Source: Bacteroidota bacterium (lineage in GTDB: Bacteria; Bacteroidota; Bacteroidia; Chitinophagales; LD1). Taken from it: DNA of 64,000 nucleotides. The stretch covers positions 1-64,000 of the forward strand of contig CANJZE010000020.1 in assembly GCA_947479455.1 (NCBI GenBank), in the 5' to 3' direction. This document shows positions 1-6,651 of this stretch, piece by piece. The notes under the pieces were generated by a model that did not search any database, had not been told where the DNA came from, and saw only the letters and a program-made list of their open reading frames with translations. The translations under genes and the position numbers were made by a program. The first letter of the stretch is position 1, and each line of letters starts with the position of its first letter.

Positions 1-1382
1 ACAATCAACGGAAACGTAATCAACGAAGGTGATTCGTGCAGATGATGCTTCTGCTCTTCCGTTCCGCGGAACTCACCTGTGAAAGTGAGAAACACCAAAC
101 GGAACATATAGAATGCCGTAAGGAACGAAGCGAACGAAGCAACCGCCCATAACACTTTGTTGTGTTCGTATGCAGCAGCAAGAATTTCATCTTTAGAAAA
201 GAACCCTGCGAACGGAAATATTCCTGAGATAGCAAGTGATGAAAGAAGGAAAGTGATAAACGTAATCGGCATCCATTTTCTTAAGCCGCCCATTTTGCGA
301 ATGTCCTGCTCGCCATGTAACGCGTGAATAACCGAACCGCTGCCGAGGAACAAACATGCTTTAAAGAAAGCGTGTGTAACCACATGAAACACGCCCGATG
401 TAAACGCACCAATACCAAGCGCCATAAACATTAAACCTAATTGCGACACTGTTGAATAAGCCAACACCTTCTTAATGTCGTTTTGGAACACACCGATAGT
501 TGCCGCAAACAAAGCCGTTGCTGCGCCAATCACTGCAATCAACTGCATAGTCTCAGGAGCAAGAACATAAAGGAAGTTTGCACGTGCAATCATATAGATA
601 CCCGCTGTAACCATCGTTGCCGCGTGAATAAGCGCACTCACAGGAGTAGGGCCCGCCATGGCATCGGGCAGCCAGGTATAAAGCGGAAGCTGCGCACTCT
701 TTCCCATAGCTCCTACAAAAAGCAACAAGGTGATAGCCACAATAGTGGCATGCGAAACCTGAATAGTTCCAAGTGCCGTTTGAATAGTGCCGAAGTGAAG
801 CGAATGGAAATTATACAAGAGTAAAAACATGCCGATGAGGAAACCCAAATCGCCAATGCGGTTCATCACAAAAGCTTTCTTAGCAGCATTGTTGTAATCC
901 TGATTTTTGAACCAGAAACCAATCAACAGATAAGAACAAAGACCAACTCCTTCCCAACCGATAAACGTAACAAGGAAATTATTTCCAAGCACGAGCAGCA
1001 ACATAAAGAAGATAAACAGGTTGAGGTAGGAAAAGAAGGTGTGAAACTTTTCATCATCGTGCATATAGCCCATGCTGTAAACATGAATCAGAAAACCAAC
1101 GCCCGTAATCACCATCAGCCACATTACCGAAAGCTGGTCGAGCAGTAAACCAAAAGTTATTTTGAAATCACCGAAGGCAATCCAGTCGTAAACATCAACA
1201 TCAATTTTCTGCTGAGTGCCGTTTAAAAATCCGAGGAAGAAAACAGAAGACAGAACAAACGAAACGAAAATAGTTCCCGAGCCGATGATACCGGAAACAG
1301 TTTTTGGTAGTTTTTTACCAATGAAAGCATTGATAAGAAACCCGAGAAAAGGCAAAAGAATAATGATTAAAAGATAATTCAT
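1..1382 (-). CDS. nuoL: NADH-quinone oxidoreductase subunit L (partial, 3' end beyond window)
   Basis: This is the large antiporter-like, proton-pumping membrane subunit of complex I. Reading the minus strand from the ATG at 1382 gives an open frame to the left edge, about 460 residues, starting MNYLLIIILLPFLGFLINAF. Many hydrophobic helices are present. The family hallmarks are clear: GWEGVGLCSYLLIGFW, GKSAQLPLYTWLPDAMAGPT followed by VSALIHAATMVTAG, and THAFFKACLFLGSGSVIHAL. The C-terminal part, including the lateral helix, lies outside. It is the last nuo gene visible, after nuoK, with a 134-bp spacer filled by two GC-rich hairpin repeats. nuoM and nuoN would be expected further left. Identity is certain; only completeness is limited. 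Confidence 0.97.
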   Translation of the reverse strand, partial: MNYLLIIILLPFLGFLINAFIGKKLPKTVSGIIGSGTIFVSFVLSSVFFLGFLNGTQQKIDVDVYDWIAFGDFKITFGLLLDQLSVMWLMVITGVGFLIHVYSMGYMHDDEKFHTFFSYLNLFIFFMLLLVLGNNFLVTFIGWEGVGLCSYLLIGFWFKNQDYNNAAKKAFVMNRIGDLGFLIGMFLLLYNFHSLHFGTIQTALGTIQVSHATIVAITLLLFVGAMGKSAQLPLYTWLPDAMAGPTPVSALIHAATMVTAGIYMIARANFLYVLAPETMQLIAVIGAATALFAATIGVFQNDIKKVLAYSTVSQLGLMFMALGIGAFTSGVFHVVTHAFFKACLFLGSGSVIHALHGEQDIRKMGGLRKWMPITFITFLLSSLAISGIFPFAGFFSKDEILAAAYEHNKVLWAVASFASFLTAFYMFRLVFLTFTGEFRGTEEQKHHLHESPSLITFPLI

Positions 1383-1383
1383 A

Positions 1384-1411
1384 GCAGCCCCCAAACCCCC
1401 GAAGGGGGCTT
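1384..1411. repeat. GC-rich hairpin repeat, copy at nuoL start
   Basis: Reads AGCCCCCAAACCCCCGAAGG then GGGCTT, with an inverted CCCCC/GGGGG core. It ends one base short of the nuoL ATG at 1382. It resembles the copies at 1463-1518, 1831-1865, 1926-1954 and 35331-35363. Confidence 0.7.
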
Positions 1412-1462
1412 AGGAAAGTTTTATGTTTTTAAGAGTTCACTTATAATTTATGTCGCCTTTAA

Positions 1463-1518
1463 AGCCTCCCCTTCTGTTTCATCCCGAATTATTCGGGAGG
1501 GGAGGTTTGGTGGGGCTT
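1463..1518. repeat. GC-rich hairpin repeat at nuoK 3' end
   Basis: Long inverted element with arms AGCCTCCCC and GGGGAGG plus TTTGGTGGGGCTT. Nested inside is a perfect CCCGAAT-T-ATTCGGG hairpin at 1483-1497. It overlaps the nuoK stop codon. In the mRNA it would form a stable structure between nuoK and nuoL; whether it terminates, attenuates or stabilises the message cannot be told from sequence. Confidence 0.7.
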
Positions 1519-1828
1519 AATGTTTCAAATTTTTCAATTCATCAATATCTACCGAATGCACGTTTCTGAAAATGGTAACAAGAATGGATAAGCCCACCGC
1601 TACTTCAGCGGCAGCTACTGCCATAACAAAAAACACAAACACTTGTCCGCTTGCATCGTTATGATAAGTGGAGAACGCAACGAGCAATAAGTTCACCGAG
1701 TTCAACATCAACTCCACACTCATAAAAATGATAATGGCATTTCTGCGAAACAAAACACCAAGCACACCAATGCAAAACAACACTGTGCTGATGAAGATGT
1801 AATACTGTATTGGAACAACACTAAACAT
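1517..1828 (-). CDS. nuoK: NADH-quinone oxidoreductase subunit K
   Basis: Small three-helix membrane subunit of complex I in the proton-translocating arm. It has 103 residues, the usual NuoK length. The two membrane glutamates typical of the family are present at about E39 (in [19 protein letters not shown]) and E75 (in [15 protein letters not shown]). It sits between nuoJ and nuoL in standard order. Unlike most nuo operons, where K is tightly packed, it is separated from nuoJ by 95 bp and from nuoL by 134 bp, and both spacers carry GC-rich hairpin repeats. The ATG at 1828 follows directly on one of these repeats. Confidence 0.97.
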   Translation of the reverse strand: MFSVVPIQYYIFISTVLFCIGVLGVLFRRNAIIIFMSVELMLNSVNLLLVAFSTYHNDASGQVFVFFVMAVAAAEVAVGLSILVTIFRNVHSVDIDELKNLKH

Positions 1829-1830
1829 AC

Positions 1831-1865
1831 GCAGCCCTCCTAAATCCTCCCGAAGGGAGGACTTT
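1831..1865. repeat. GC-rich hairpin repeat at nuoK start
   Basis: GCAGCCCTCCTAAATCCTCC followed by CGAAGGGAGGACTTT, with a CCTCCC/GGGAGG stem. It lies two bases upstream of the nuoK ATG, the same arrangement as the copy at nuoL. Confidence 0.7.
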
Positions 1866-1923
1866 AATACAAACTACAAGTGAAAAAATATTCGTTATCA
1901 TTTCGTTCTAAATTATGGCAACC

Positions 1924-2445
1924 CTAAAAGCCCCCTTTGGGGGTTTGGGGGCTGATTTCTTTTTTGGTTAACAACACCGCTCCTATCATGGCACTTAAAA
2001 ACAAGACCGATGAAAACTCAAACGGGAACAGATATTCATCTAACAATACCTTTCCGAGATTCTTTATAGTGCCTATAGACAAATCCTGATTAACGGGAGC
2101 CGGAAGCGCATCTGCTTTTTTCAAAACGGCTACTAATACAAGCAACAATAAACCGGCAGCAATCACTGCACCTATTTTAGCTAAGGCAGGTTTGTGCTGT
2201 TCAGTTTCATCATTCAGGTTCATTAACATAAGTGTTGAAAGAAAGAGCACCATGATAGCGCCCGCATAAACAATAATGTGAACCACTGCAAGAAATTCTG
2301 CATTGAGCAAAAGGTAGTGACCGGCAATAGCAAAGAAACAACCGATGAGATAAATAACGGAGTGAACAGGGTTCTTGGACAACACTGTCATCAACCCGCA
2401 GAAAACGGCAATAAAAGAAAGAAAGAGAAATGCGTAGAGCGTCAC
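1924..2445 (-). CDS. nuoJ: NADH-quinone oxidoreductase subunit J
   Basis: Membrane subunit of the complex I proton-pumping arm, 173 residues, about five helices. The family core MTLYAFLFLSFIAVFCGLMT, PVHSVIYLIG and VVHIIVYAGAIMVLFLSTLM is clear. Translation starts at a GTG at 2445, six bases after the nuoI stop, so the two genes are coupled. The last nine residues (SPQTPKGGF) and the TAG are encoded by a GC-rich intergenic hairpin repeat at 1926-1954. The native C-terminus was therefore probably about ten residues shorter, and the repeat now supplies the stop codon. Confidence 0.96.
   Translation of the reverse strand: MTLYAFLFLSFIAVFCGLMTVLSKNPVHSVIYLIGCFFAIAGHYLLLNAEFLAVVHIIVYAGAIMVLFLSTLMLMNLNDETEQHKPALAKIGAVIAAGLLLLVLVAVLKKADALPAPVNQDLSIGTIKNLGKVLLDEYLFPFEFSSVLFLSAMIGAVLLTKKEISPQTPKGGF
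1926..1954. repeat. GC-rich hairpin repeat inside the nuoJ 3' end
   Basis: AAAAGCCCCCTTTGGGGGTT then TGGGGGCTG: the same family as the copies at nuoK and nuoL. It is translated as the C-terminal tail of NuoJ. Confidence 0.7.
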
Positions 2446-2451
2446 TATTAT

Positions 2452-2964
2452 TTATTGTTCGTTTTTCATAACCAATTTCTCCTTGCCGTAAATAAATCCT
2501 TCGCGCTGATAGTCGGCAGGCGGCATATCCTGCGTTAAGAAAATAGCTTCCTTCGGACAGGCTTCTTCACATAAGCCACAGAAAATACAACGCAGCATAT
2601 TTATCTCGTAAGTAGAAGCATACTTTTCCTCGCGATACAAATTTTCTTCTCCTTTTTTTCTTTCGCCCGAAGTCATGGTGATAGCTTCAGCAGGACAACT
2701 CAAGGCACACAAACCGCAAGCCGTGCAACGCTCGGCTCCGTTTTCATCGCGCATTAATATATGACGACCGCGATACACCGGACTGAACTCGCGCTTTACT
2801 TCGGGATATTGAATCGTAACTTTTGGTTTAAAGAAATGGCGAAGCGTAATTCCCATTCCTTTGGCTATGGCAGGCAAATACAACTTCTCCATAAAAGTCA
2901 TATCCTTATTCGATACGTCTTTCTTTCTTCCGGAGAGTGATATGGATTTAAATTCTGTAGTCAT
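2452..2964 (-). CDS. nuoI: NADH-quinone oxidoreductase subunit I (ferredoxin-like)
   Basis: Carries the two [4Fe-4S] clusters N6a and N6b that pass electrons toward quinone in complex I. Two typical eight-iron motifs are visible, CTACGLCALSCPAEAI and CIFCGLCEEACPKEAIF, separated by about 35 residues. The chosen start is the ATG at 2964 (MTTEFKSISL), giving 170 residues. A TTG five codons upstream is possible but has no support. The gene lies 68 bp after nuoH and six bases before nuoJ on the minus strand. Length and cluster spacing are normal for NuoI, so function is not in doubt. Confidence 0.96.
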   Translation of the reverse strand: MTTEFKSISLSGRKKDVSNKDMTFMEKLYLPAIAKGMGITLRHFFKPKVTIQYPEVKREFSPVYRGRHILMRDENGAERCTACGLCALSCPAEAITMTSGERKKGEENLYREEKYASTYEINMLRCIFCGLCEEACPKEAIFLTQDMPPADYQREGFIYGKEKLVMKNEQ

Positions 2965-3032
2965 TTTAAAGCGGTGCAAAAATATTTTTATGCACCAATT
3001 AGTTTAGTGAACAATTCATTCAATTTTCAACA

Positions 3033-4097
3033 TCATTTTCCGGTGAGCAAAATCACCGCGCCTGTAACCACAATATTTGCAATAGAAAGCGGAATCAAAA
3101 CCTTCCAACCCAAATTCATCAACTGGTCGTAACGAAATCTAGGTACTGTCCAGCGCACCCACATATAAAAGAAGATACCGAACAAGGTTTTTGCAAACAT
3201 CACTCCTACTCCTAACAGTGTAGCTACATTGCCACCAATGTGACCTGACGCCCAATCCATTCCCGGATAATTAAAGCCGCCAAAAAAAATGATAGCAATC
3301 AATGCCGATGAAATAAACATGTTGATGTATTCGGCAAAAAGATAGAAGCCGAGTTTCATAGATGAATACTCGGTGTGATAACCGCCTACTAATTCGCTTT
3401 CGCACTCCGGCAAATCAAATGGAGTTCTGTTGGTTTCTGCGAATGCGCAAATCAGGAAAACCATAAATGCAATCGGCTGTTTGAAAACATTCCAACTGAA
3501 CCAAGGAATGCTTCCGCTCCAATCAATAAAACCGTGTTGCTGCTGAACAATACTTCTTAAACTCAATGTGCCTGTCAACATCAGCACTGCAATAATCGAA
3601 AGACCCATTGCCACTTCGTAAGAAATCATTTGCGATGAAGCGCGCACTGCACCTAATAAAGAAAACTTATTGTTCGAAGCCCAACCGCCTAACATAATTC
3701 CGTAAACACCAATACTCACCACACCAAACACAAACAACACCGCCACATTTATATCAGCGGCTTGCAACACAATGCTTCTTCCAAATAAATTCAGGGTATC
3801 GCCCCACGGAATTACCGAACTGGTAACAAGCGCAGTGGTCATAAAAAGGAAAGGCCCGAAAATGAAAAGGAACTTATTAGGAGTATCGGGAATGAAATCT
3901 TCTTTGGTAAACATCTTCACGCCATCGGCAAGCGGCTGAAGAATACCACCAGGTCCAGCGCGGTTAGGTCCTAATCTATCCTGAAAGTAAGAAGCAAAAA
4001 TTCTTTCGCCAAAGGTTGAGTACAGTGCTATAAGCATCGTTATACCAAACACTACAAGTATTATCGCTGCTTTTTCTATGAAGAGAGCTATGTCCAT
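3033..4097 (-). CDS. nuoH: NADH-quinone oxidoreductase subunit H
   Basis: Membrane subunit that forms much of the quinone chamber and joins the peripheral and membrane arms of complex I. It has 354 residues and about eight helices. Hallmarks are QDRLGPNRAGPGGILQPLAD followed by GVKMFTKEDFIP, then AFAETNRTPFDLPECESELV, GGYHTEYSSMKLGFYLFAEY and the C-terminal RWTVPRFRYDQLM. The ATG at 4097 begins only eight bases after the stop of a ParE-like toxin gene, so the toxin and nuoH appear to be translated from one message. In standard operons nuoH follows nuoG directly. Confidence 0.97.
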   Translation of the reverse strand: MDIALFIEKAAIILVVFGITMLIALYSTFGERIFASYFQDRLGPNRAGPGGILQPLADGVKMFTKEDFIPDTPNKFLFIFGPFLFMTTALVTSSVIPWGDTLNLFGRSIVLQAADINVAVLFVFGVVSIGVYGIMLGGWASNNKFSLLGAVRASSQMISYEVAMGLSIIAVLMLTGTLSLRSIVQQQHGFIDWSGSIPWFSWNVFKQPIAFMVFLICAFAETNRTPFDLPECESELVGGYHTEYSSMKLGFYLFAEYINMFISSALIAIIFFGGFNYPGMDWASGHIGGNVATLLGVGVMFAKTLFGIFFYMWVRWTVPRFRYDQLMNLGWKVLIPLSIANIVVTGAVILLTGK

Positions 4098-4105
4098 TTC
4101 TGAAT

Positions 4106-4402
4106 TTAAAATTTGCTTTTGCTTGGGTCTTGTCGTTGGTCAAATAAATCGGCAATCTCTATACGCTTTCCGCTTATCCTGTAAAAAATGGCGTTGTACT
4201 TACCTACCAATAATCTTCTTACCCCTTTTTCCTTTGCCGACATCATTCCAATTTCCGGTTGTTCTATAAGTCTTTCAATTTTCGCTTCCACTTCGTCAAG
4301 GAAATTATTGGCAACTTTCTGTGAAAAATTTTCAGCAATATATTCTCTGGTTGCAATCAACTTCTCCTTAAACTGTTCTGAATAAATTATTTCGTAGCTC
4401 AT
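4106..4402 (-). CDS. ParE/RelE-superfamily toxin
   Basis: 98-residue protein of the small ParE/RelE fold. It opens MSYEIIYSEQFKEKLIATRE, with a long helical N-terminal half (IERLIEQPEIGMM), then the beta-rich YNAIFYRISGKRIEIADLFD typical of ParE-like toxins. ParE proteins poison DNA gyrase and RelE proteins cut mRNA; sequence alone does not decide between them here. It overlaps the upstream antitoxin by four bases (ATGA), the usual toxin-antitoxin arrangement. Its stop lies eight bases before nuoH, so the module is embedded in the complex I operon. I infer co-expression with nuo genes. The family assignment is firm; the target is unknown. Confidence 0.85.
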   Translation of the reverse strand: MSYEIIYSEQFKEKLIATREYIAENFSQKVANNFLDEVEAKIERLIEQPEIGMMSAKEKGVRRLLVGKYNAIFYRISGKRIEIADLFDQRQDPSKSKF

Positions 4403-4647
4403 TTCTTTCGAAGCGTTGCAAACGTTTTTTTTATTTCAGCATGCGTAACAGTTTTTCCTTCATCTATTTGCTTCAATCCTTTTTTAATGCTGCGTTTTTG
4501 AGTAGGCGTTAATTCATCCCACCAATCCTCTTTCTCCGCCTTCAATTCTTTTTCAATTTTCTTAAGCACAGAAACACTTTTTGATTCATCCACTAAAGAA
4601 TGAATGGTGCTTTTTAACTCCGCTACTTTTGACGATTCCTTAAACAT
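4399..4647 (-). CDS. Antitoxin of the ParE-like toxin (addiction-module component type)
   Basis: 82-residue, charged, helical protein. The C-terminal part WWDELTPTQKRSIKKGLKQI matches the conserved core of small Bacteroidota antitoxins that pair with ParE-like toxins. It precedes and overlaps the toxin by ATGA. It starts 24 bases after the nuoG stop. That short gap holds two copies of AAACTCAAA...TTT, a possible operator, since antitoxins of this type usually autorepress. No separate promoter is recognisable. Pairing with the downstream toxin is the strongest evidence, as the protein alone is weakly diagnostic. Confidence 0.8.
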   Translation of the reverse strand: MFKESSKVAELKSTIHSLVDESKSVSVLKKIEKELKAEKEDWWDELTPTQKRSIKKGLKQIDEGKTVTHAEIKKTFATLRKK

Positions 4648-4673
4648 AAACTCAAATTTAAACTCAAAAATTT
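4648..4673. repeat. Tandem direct repeat between nuoG and antitoxin
   Basis: AAACTCAAATTT (4648-4659) is followed directly by AAACTCAAAAATTT (4660-4673). The pair fills the whole nuoG-antitoxin gap and reaches the nuoG stop codon. It could be an autoregulatory operator for the toxin-antitoxin pair, or a footprint of the module's insertion. Confidence 0.45.
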
Positions 4674-5727
4674 ATTTCCCATCACTCAACACCTGCTCCT
4701 TCGTATTCGTCCCATTCATACTAATCTTCTTCCGGTCTTCCACTCTTCCTGTGAGCAAACGAACATCACCGTCTATTTCAACACGCGAAGTGTTCTTCAT
4801 GTATTTGCCCTGATTGATAACACTCCATCCTTCCATCTTGCGCGGTCCTTCGATGGTCCAGTCGTTCATGCTCTTCTTTTCGAAGCGACATTCATTGCAA
4901 ATAAATTCGGGCTTGCCGTTAGCATCGCTTTCCACTTCGTGGTAAACATCTTTGCGCGCGGTTACGCGGTAAATTTCGTTGCCGAAAGACCACACCGTTG
5001 TTTTGCCGCAACAGGTTTTGCAGTCGCGGTGCGCATCAAAAGGTTTTAAAAACCATACGCGGCTTTTAAATCGGAAAGTCTTATCGGTAAGCGCACCTAC
5101 AGGGCAAACATCAATCATGTTGCCGCTCATTTCATTGTCAACTGCGTTCTGAATGTAAGTCGAAATTTCGGCTGCATCACCGCGGTTCATAATACCGTGA
5201 ACACGCTTAGGAGTAAGCTGGTCAGCCACATAAGTGCAGCGATAGCAAAGAATACAACGCGTCATGTGCAGTTGAATCTTATCGCCTATATCTATTTTAT
5301 CGAACGTTCTGCGCTCCTCTTTATAGCGTGTGCCTTCCACACCATAATTGTAACCGAGGTTTTGCAAATCGCATTCACCCGCCTGGTCGCATATAGGGCA
5401 GTCGAGCGGATGGTTCATCAGCAAAAACTCCACCACGCCCTTGCGCATATCCTGCACCTTCGGGCTCGTCATATTCTTCACCTCCATGCCATCCATAATG
5501 GGGGTGCAGCAACTTGCCTGCAACTTGGGCATAGGGTTAGGGTTGGCATCGCTGCCTTTCGAAATTTCTACCAGACACACGCGGCACTTGCCTCCGCTGC
5601 CCTGCAGTTTGCTGTAATAGCACATGGCAGGCGGCACCAAATCGCCACCTATTTTGCGCGCGGCATTCAGTATGGTGGTTCCCGGTTCTACTTCAACGGT
5701 TACTCCGTCAATGGTTACTTTAGGCAT
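4672..5727 (-). CDS. nuoG: NADH-quinone oxidoreductase subunit G, short form
   Basis: Iron-sulfur subunit of the complex I peripheral arm. The N-terminal ferredoxin-like [2Fe-2S] domain has CYYSKLQGSGGKCRVC. It is followed by the His/Cys cluster HPLDCPICDQAGECDLQ and a four-Cys cluster in HMTRCILCYRCT with MIDVCPVGAL. A further pair of Cys groups (CKTCCG, FICNECRF) follows. At 351 residues it lacks the long molybdopterin-oxidoreductase-like domain of E. coli NuoG (about 900 residues), as is usual for Bacteroidota NuoG to my knowledge. It is the first nuo gene in this run: the gene upstream is unrelated, so nuoA-F must lie elsewhere. Confidence 0.93.
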   Translation of the reverse strand: MPKVTIDGVTVEVEPGTTILNAARKIGGDLVPPAMCYYSKLQGSGGKCRVCLVEISKGSDANPNPMPKLQASCCTPIMDGMEVKNMTSPKVQDMRKGVVEFLLMNHPLDCPICDQAGECDLQNLGYNYGVEGTRYKEERRTFDKIDIGDKIQLHMTRCILCYRCTYVADQLTPKRVHGIMNRGDAAEISTYIQNAVDNEMSGNMIDVCPVGALTDKTFRFKSRVWFLKPFDAHRDCKTCCGKTTVWSFGNEIYRVTARKDVYHEVESDANGKPEFICNECRFEKKSMNDWTIEGPRKMEGWSVINQGKYMKNTSRVEIDGDVRLLTGRVEDRKKISMNGTNTKEQVLSDGK

Positions 5728-5733
5728 TCAGCA

Positions 5734-5768
5734 GTGAATAGTAATTGGTGAATTGTAAATTGTTTCAT
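5734..5768. repeat. Degenerate heptamer array upstream of nuoG
   Basis: Five consecutive 7-mers: GTGAATA, GTAATTG, GTGAATT, GTAAATT, GTTTCAT. They begin six bases upstream of the nuoG start codon. Confidence 0.6.
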
Positions 5769-5895
5769 GCCGCTGTTTGGAGCGGTAAACGAGCGCGAAT
5801 GTAATTTCACCCGCTAATTATTCAAAAGAATCTTTCAACAAGAGAAAAAAATGTGGTGGCCTAATCTAGTGGTGCGGAACCAGCAAGAGATGATA

Positions 5896-6651
5896 CTAAT
5901 TATGTCCTGCAATTTTCATACGAATACGAAAGCCAGATTCAGGGCCGGTTTGCCAATCGGTAGTTACGCGTGTTTTTTCAAGATGTTCCCATTCCTGATA
6001 AATCATGCCGGTGTGCAAAGCATAAACTTCTTTGCGAAGTATTTTTTCTAAAAGATTTGAATCGTTTATTTCAGAAACAACGAGTGTGCTATCGAAACTG
6101 AAATTACCGTAAGCACGAGGATAGTTTACCTCGGTGTATTTGTAATCCCAGTTTTGAAAGAGTTGATAAGGAGTGGTGGTAGGAAGATAGGCGTTGCCGT
6201 TCCATGATTTGCCGTATTGAGGAGGAAATACAAGTTTCACGAATTTGAGATCGAGTTCTGTTTTTTCAAAAGCAGTAGGCGTTCGTTTCACTAGCCATCT
6301 GCGGTCAAATGACCAGGCCGAATTACTATCGGCTCTGCGATATACATCAAGTTGATAACAAAGTTGATTGAGGTTATCGTAGGTAGTGTCGCCAATTTCT
6401 TCTTTGAGTTGATAATGTACTGTATCGCGCGTGTAAACAGGATTGGCGTAGCGGTAAGTAATAGAATCTACATCGTAAATTACATAATGGCCTGAATCAA
6501 TCGGAGCATATTCTGCTAGGTAGTCAATAGTGTAGTTGTCTTTTTTGTCTTTGCAACTTGAGAGAAAAAGGCAGTAGACAATAGGCAACAGGCAATAGGT
6601 TAAAACCCTAGCCAATATTTCGTTTTCCGTTTTTCGTATTTCGTTTTTCAT
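5896..6651 (-). CDS. Lipoprotein of unknown function with repeat-derived signal peptide
   Basis: 251 residues, function not recognised. The N-terminus ends in a lipobox-like YCLFLSSC at about residue 33, so the mature protein would be lipid-anchored, probably facing the periplasm or outer membrane. The mature part is rich in Tyr, Thr and Asp, with no catalytic motif I can name. It resembles small secreted beta-rich lipoproteins common in this phylum. Its first ~33 codons are made of two degenerate 7-bp repeat arrays (see 6570-6648). The ATG overlaps the mnmA stop (ATGA), so it is translationally coupled to mnmA. The next gene downstream is nuoG, 168 bp away. Confidence 0.75.
   Translation of the reverse strand: MKNEIRKTENEILARVLTYCLLPIVYCLFLSSCKDKKDNYTIDYLAEYAPIDSGHYVIYDVDSITYRYANPVYTRDTVHYQLKEEIGDTTYDNLNQLCYQLDVYRRADSNSAWSFDRRWLVKRTPTAFEKTELDLKFVKLVFPPQYGKSWNGNAYLPTTTPYQLFQNWDYKYTEVNYPRAYGNFSFDSTLVVSEINDSNLLEKILRKEVYALHTGMIYQEWEHLEKTRVTTDWQTGPESGFRIRMKIAGHN
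6570..6648. repeat. Two heptamer arrays inside the lipoprotein coding start
   Basis: 6570-6597 holds GGCAGTA, GACAATA, GGCAACA, GGCAATA. 6621-6648 holds CGTTTTC, CGTTTTT, CGTATTT, CGTTTTT. Both have an exact 7-bp period. On the coding strand they specify the charged N-terminus and the hydrophobic signal segment of the lipoprotein at 5896-6651. Confidence 0.75.

Noticed and set aside
5197..5751. 184-codon plus-strand open frame opposite nuoG
   Set aside because: Antisense shadow of a strongly conserved gene; composition is that of a reversed coding strand.
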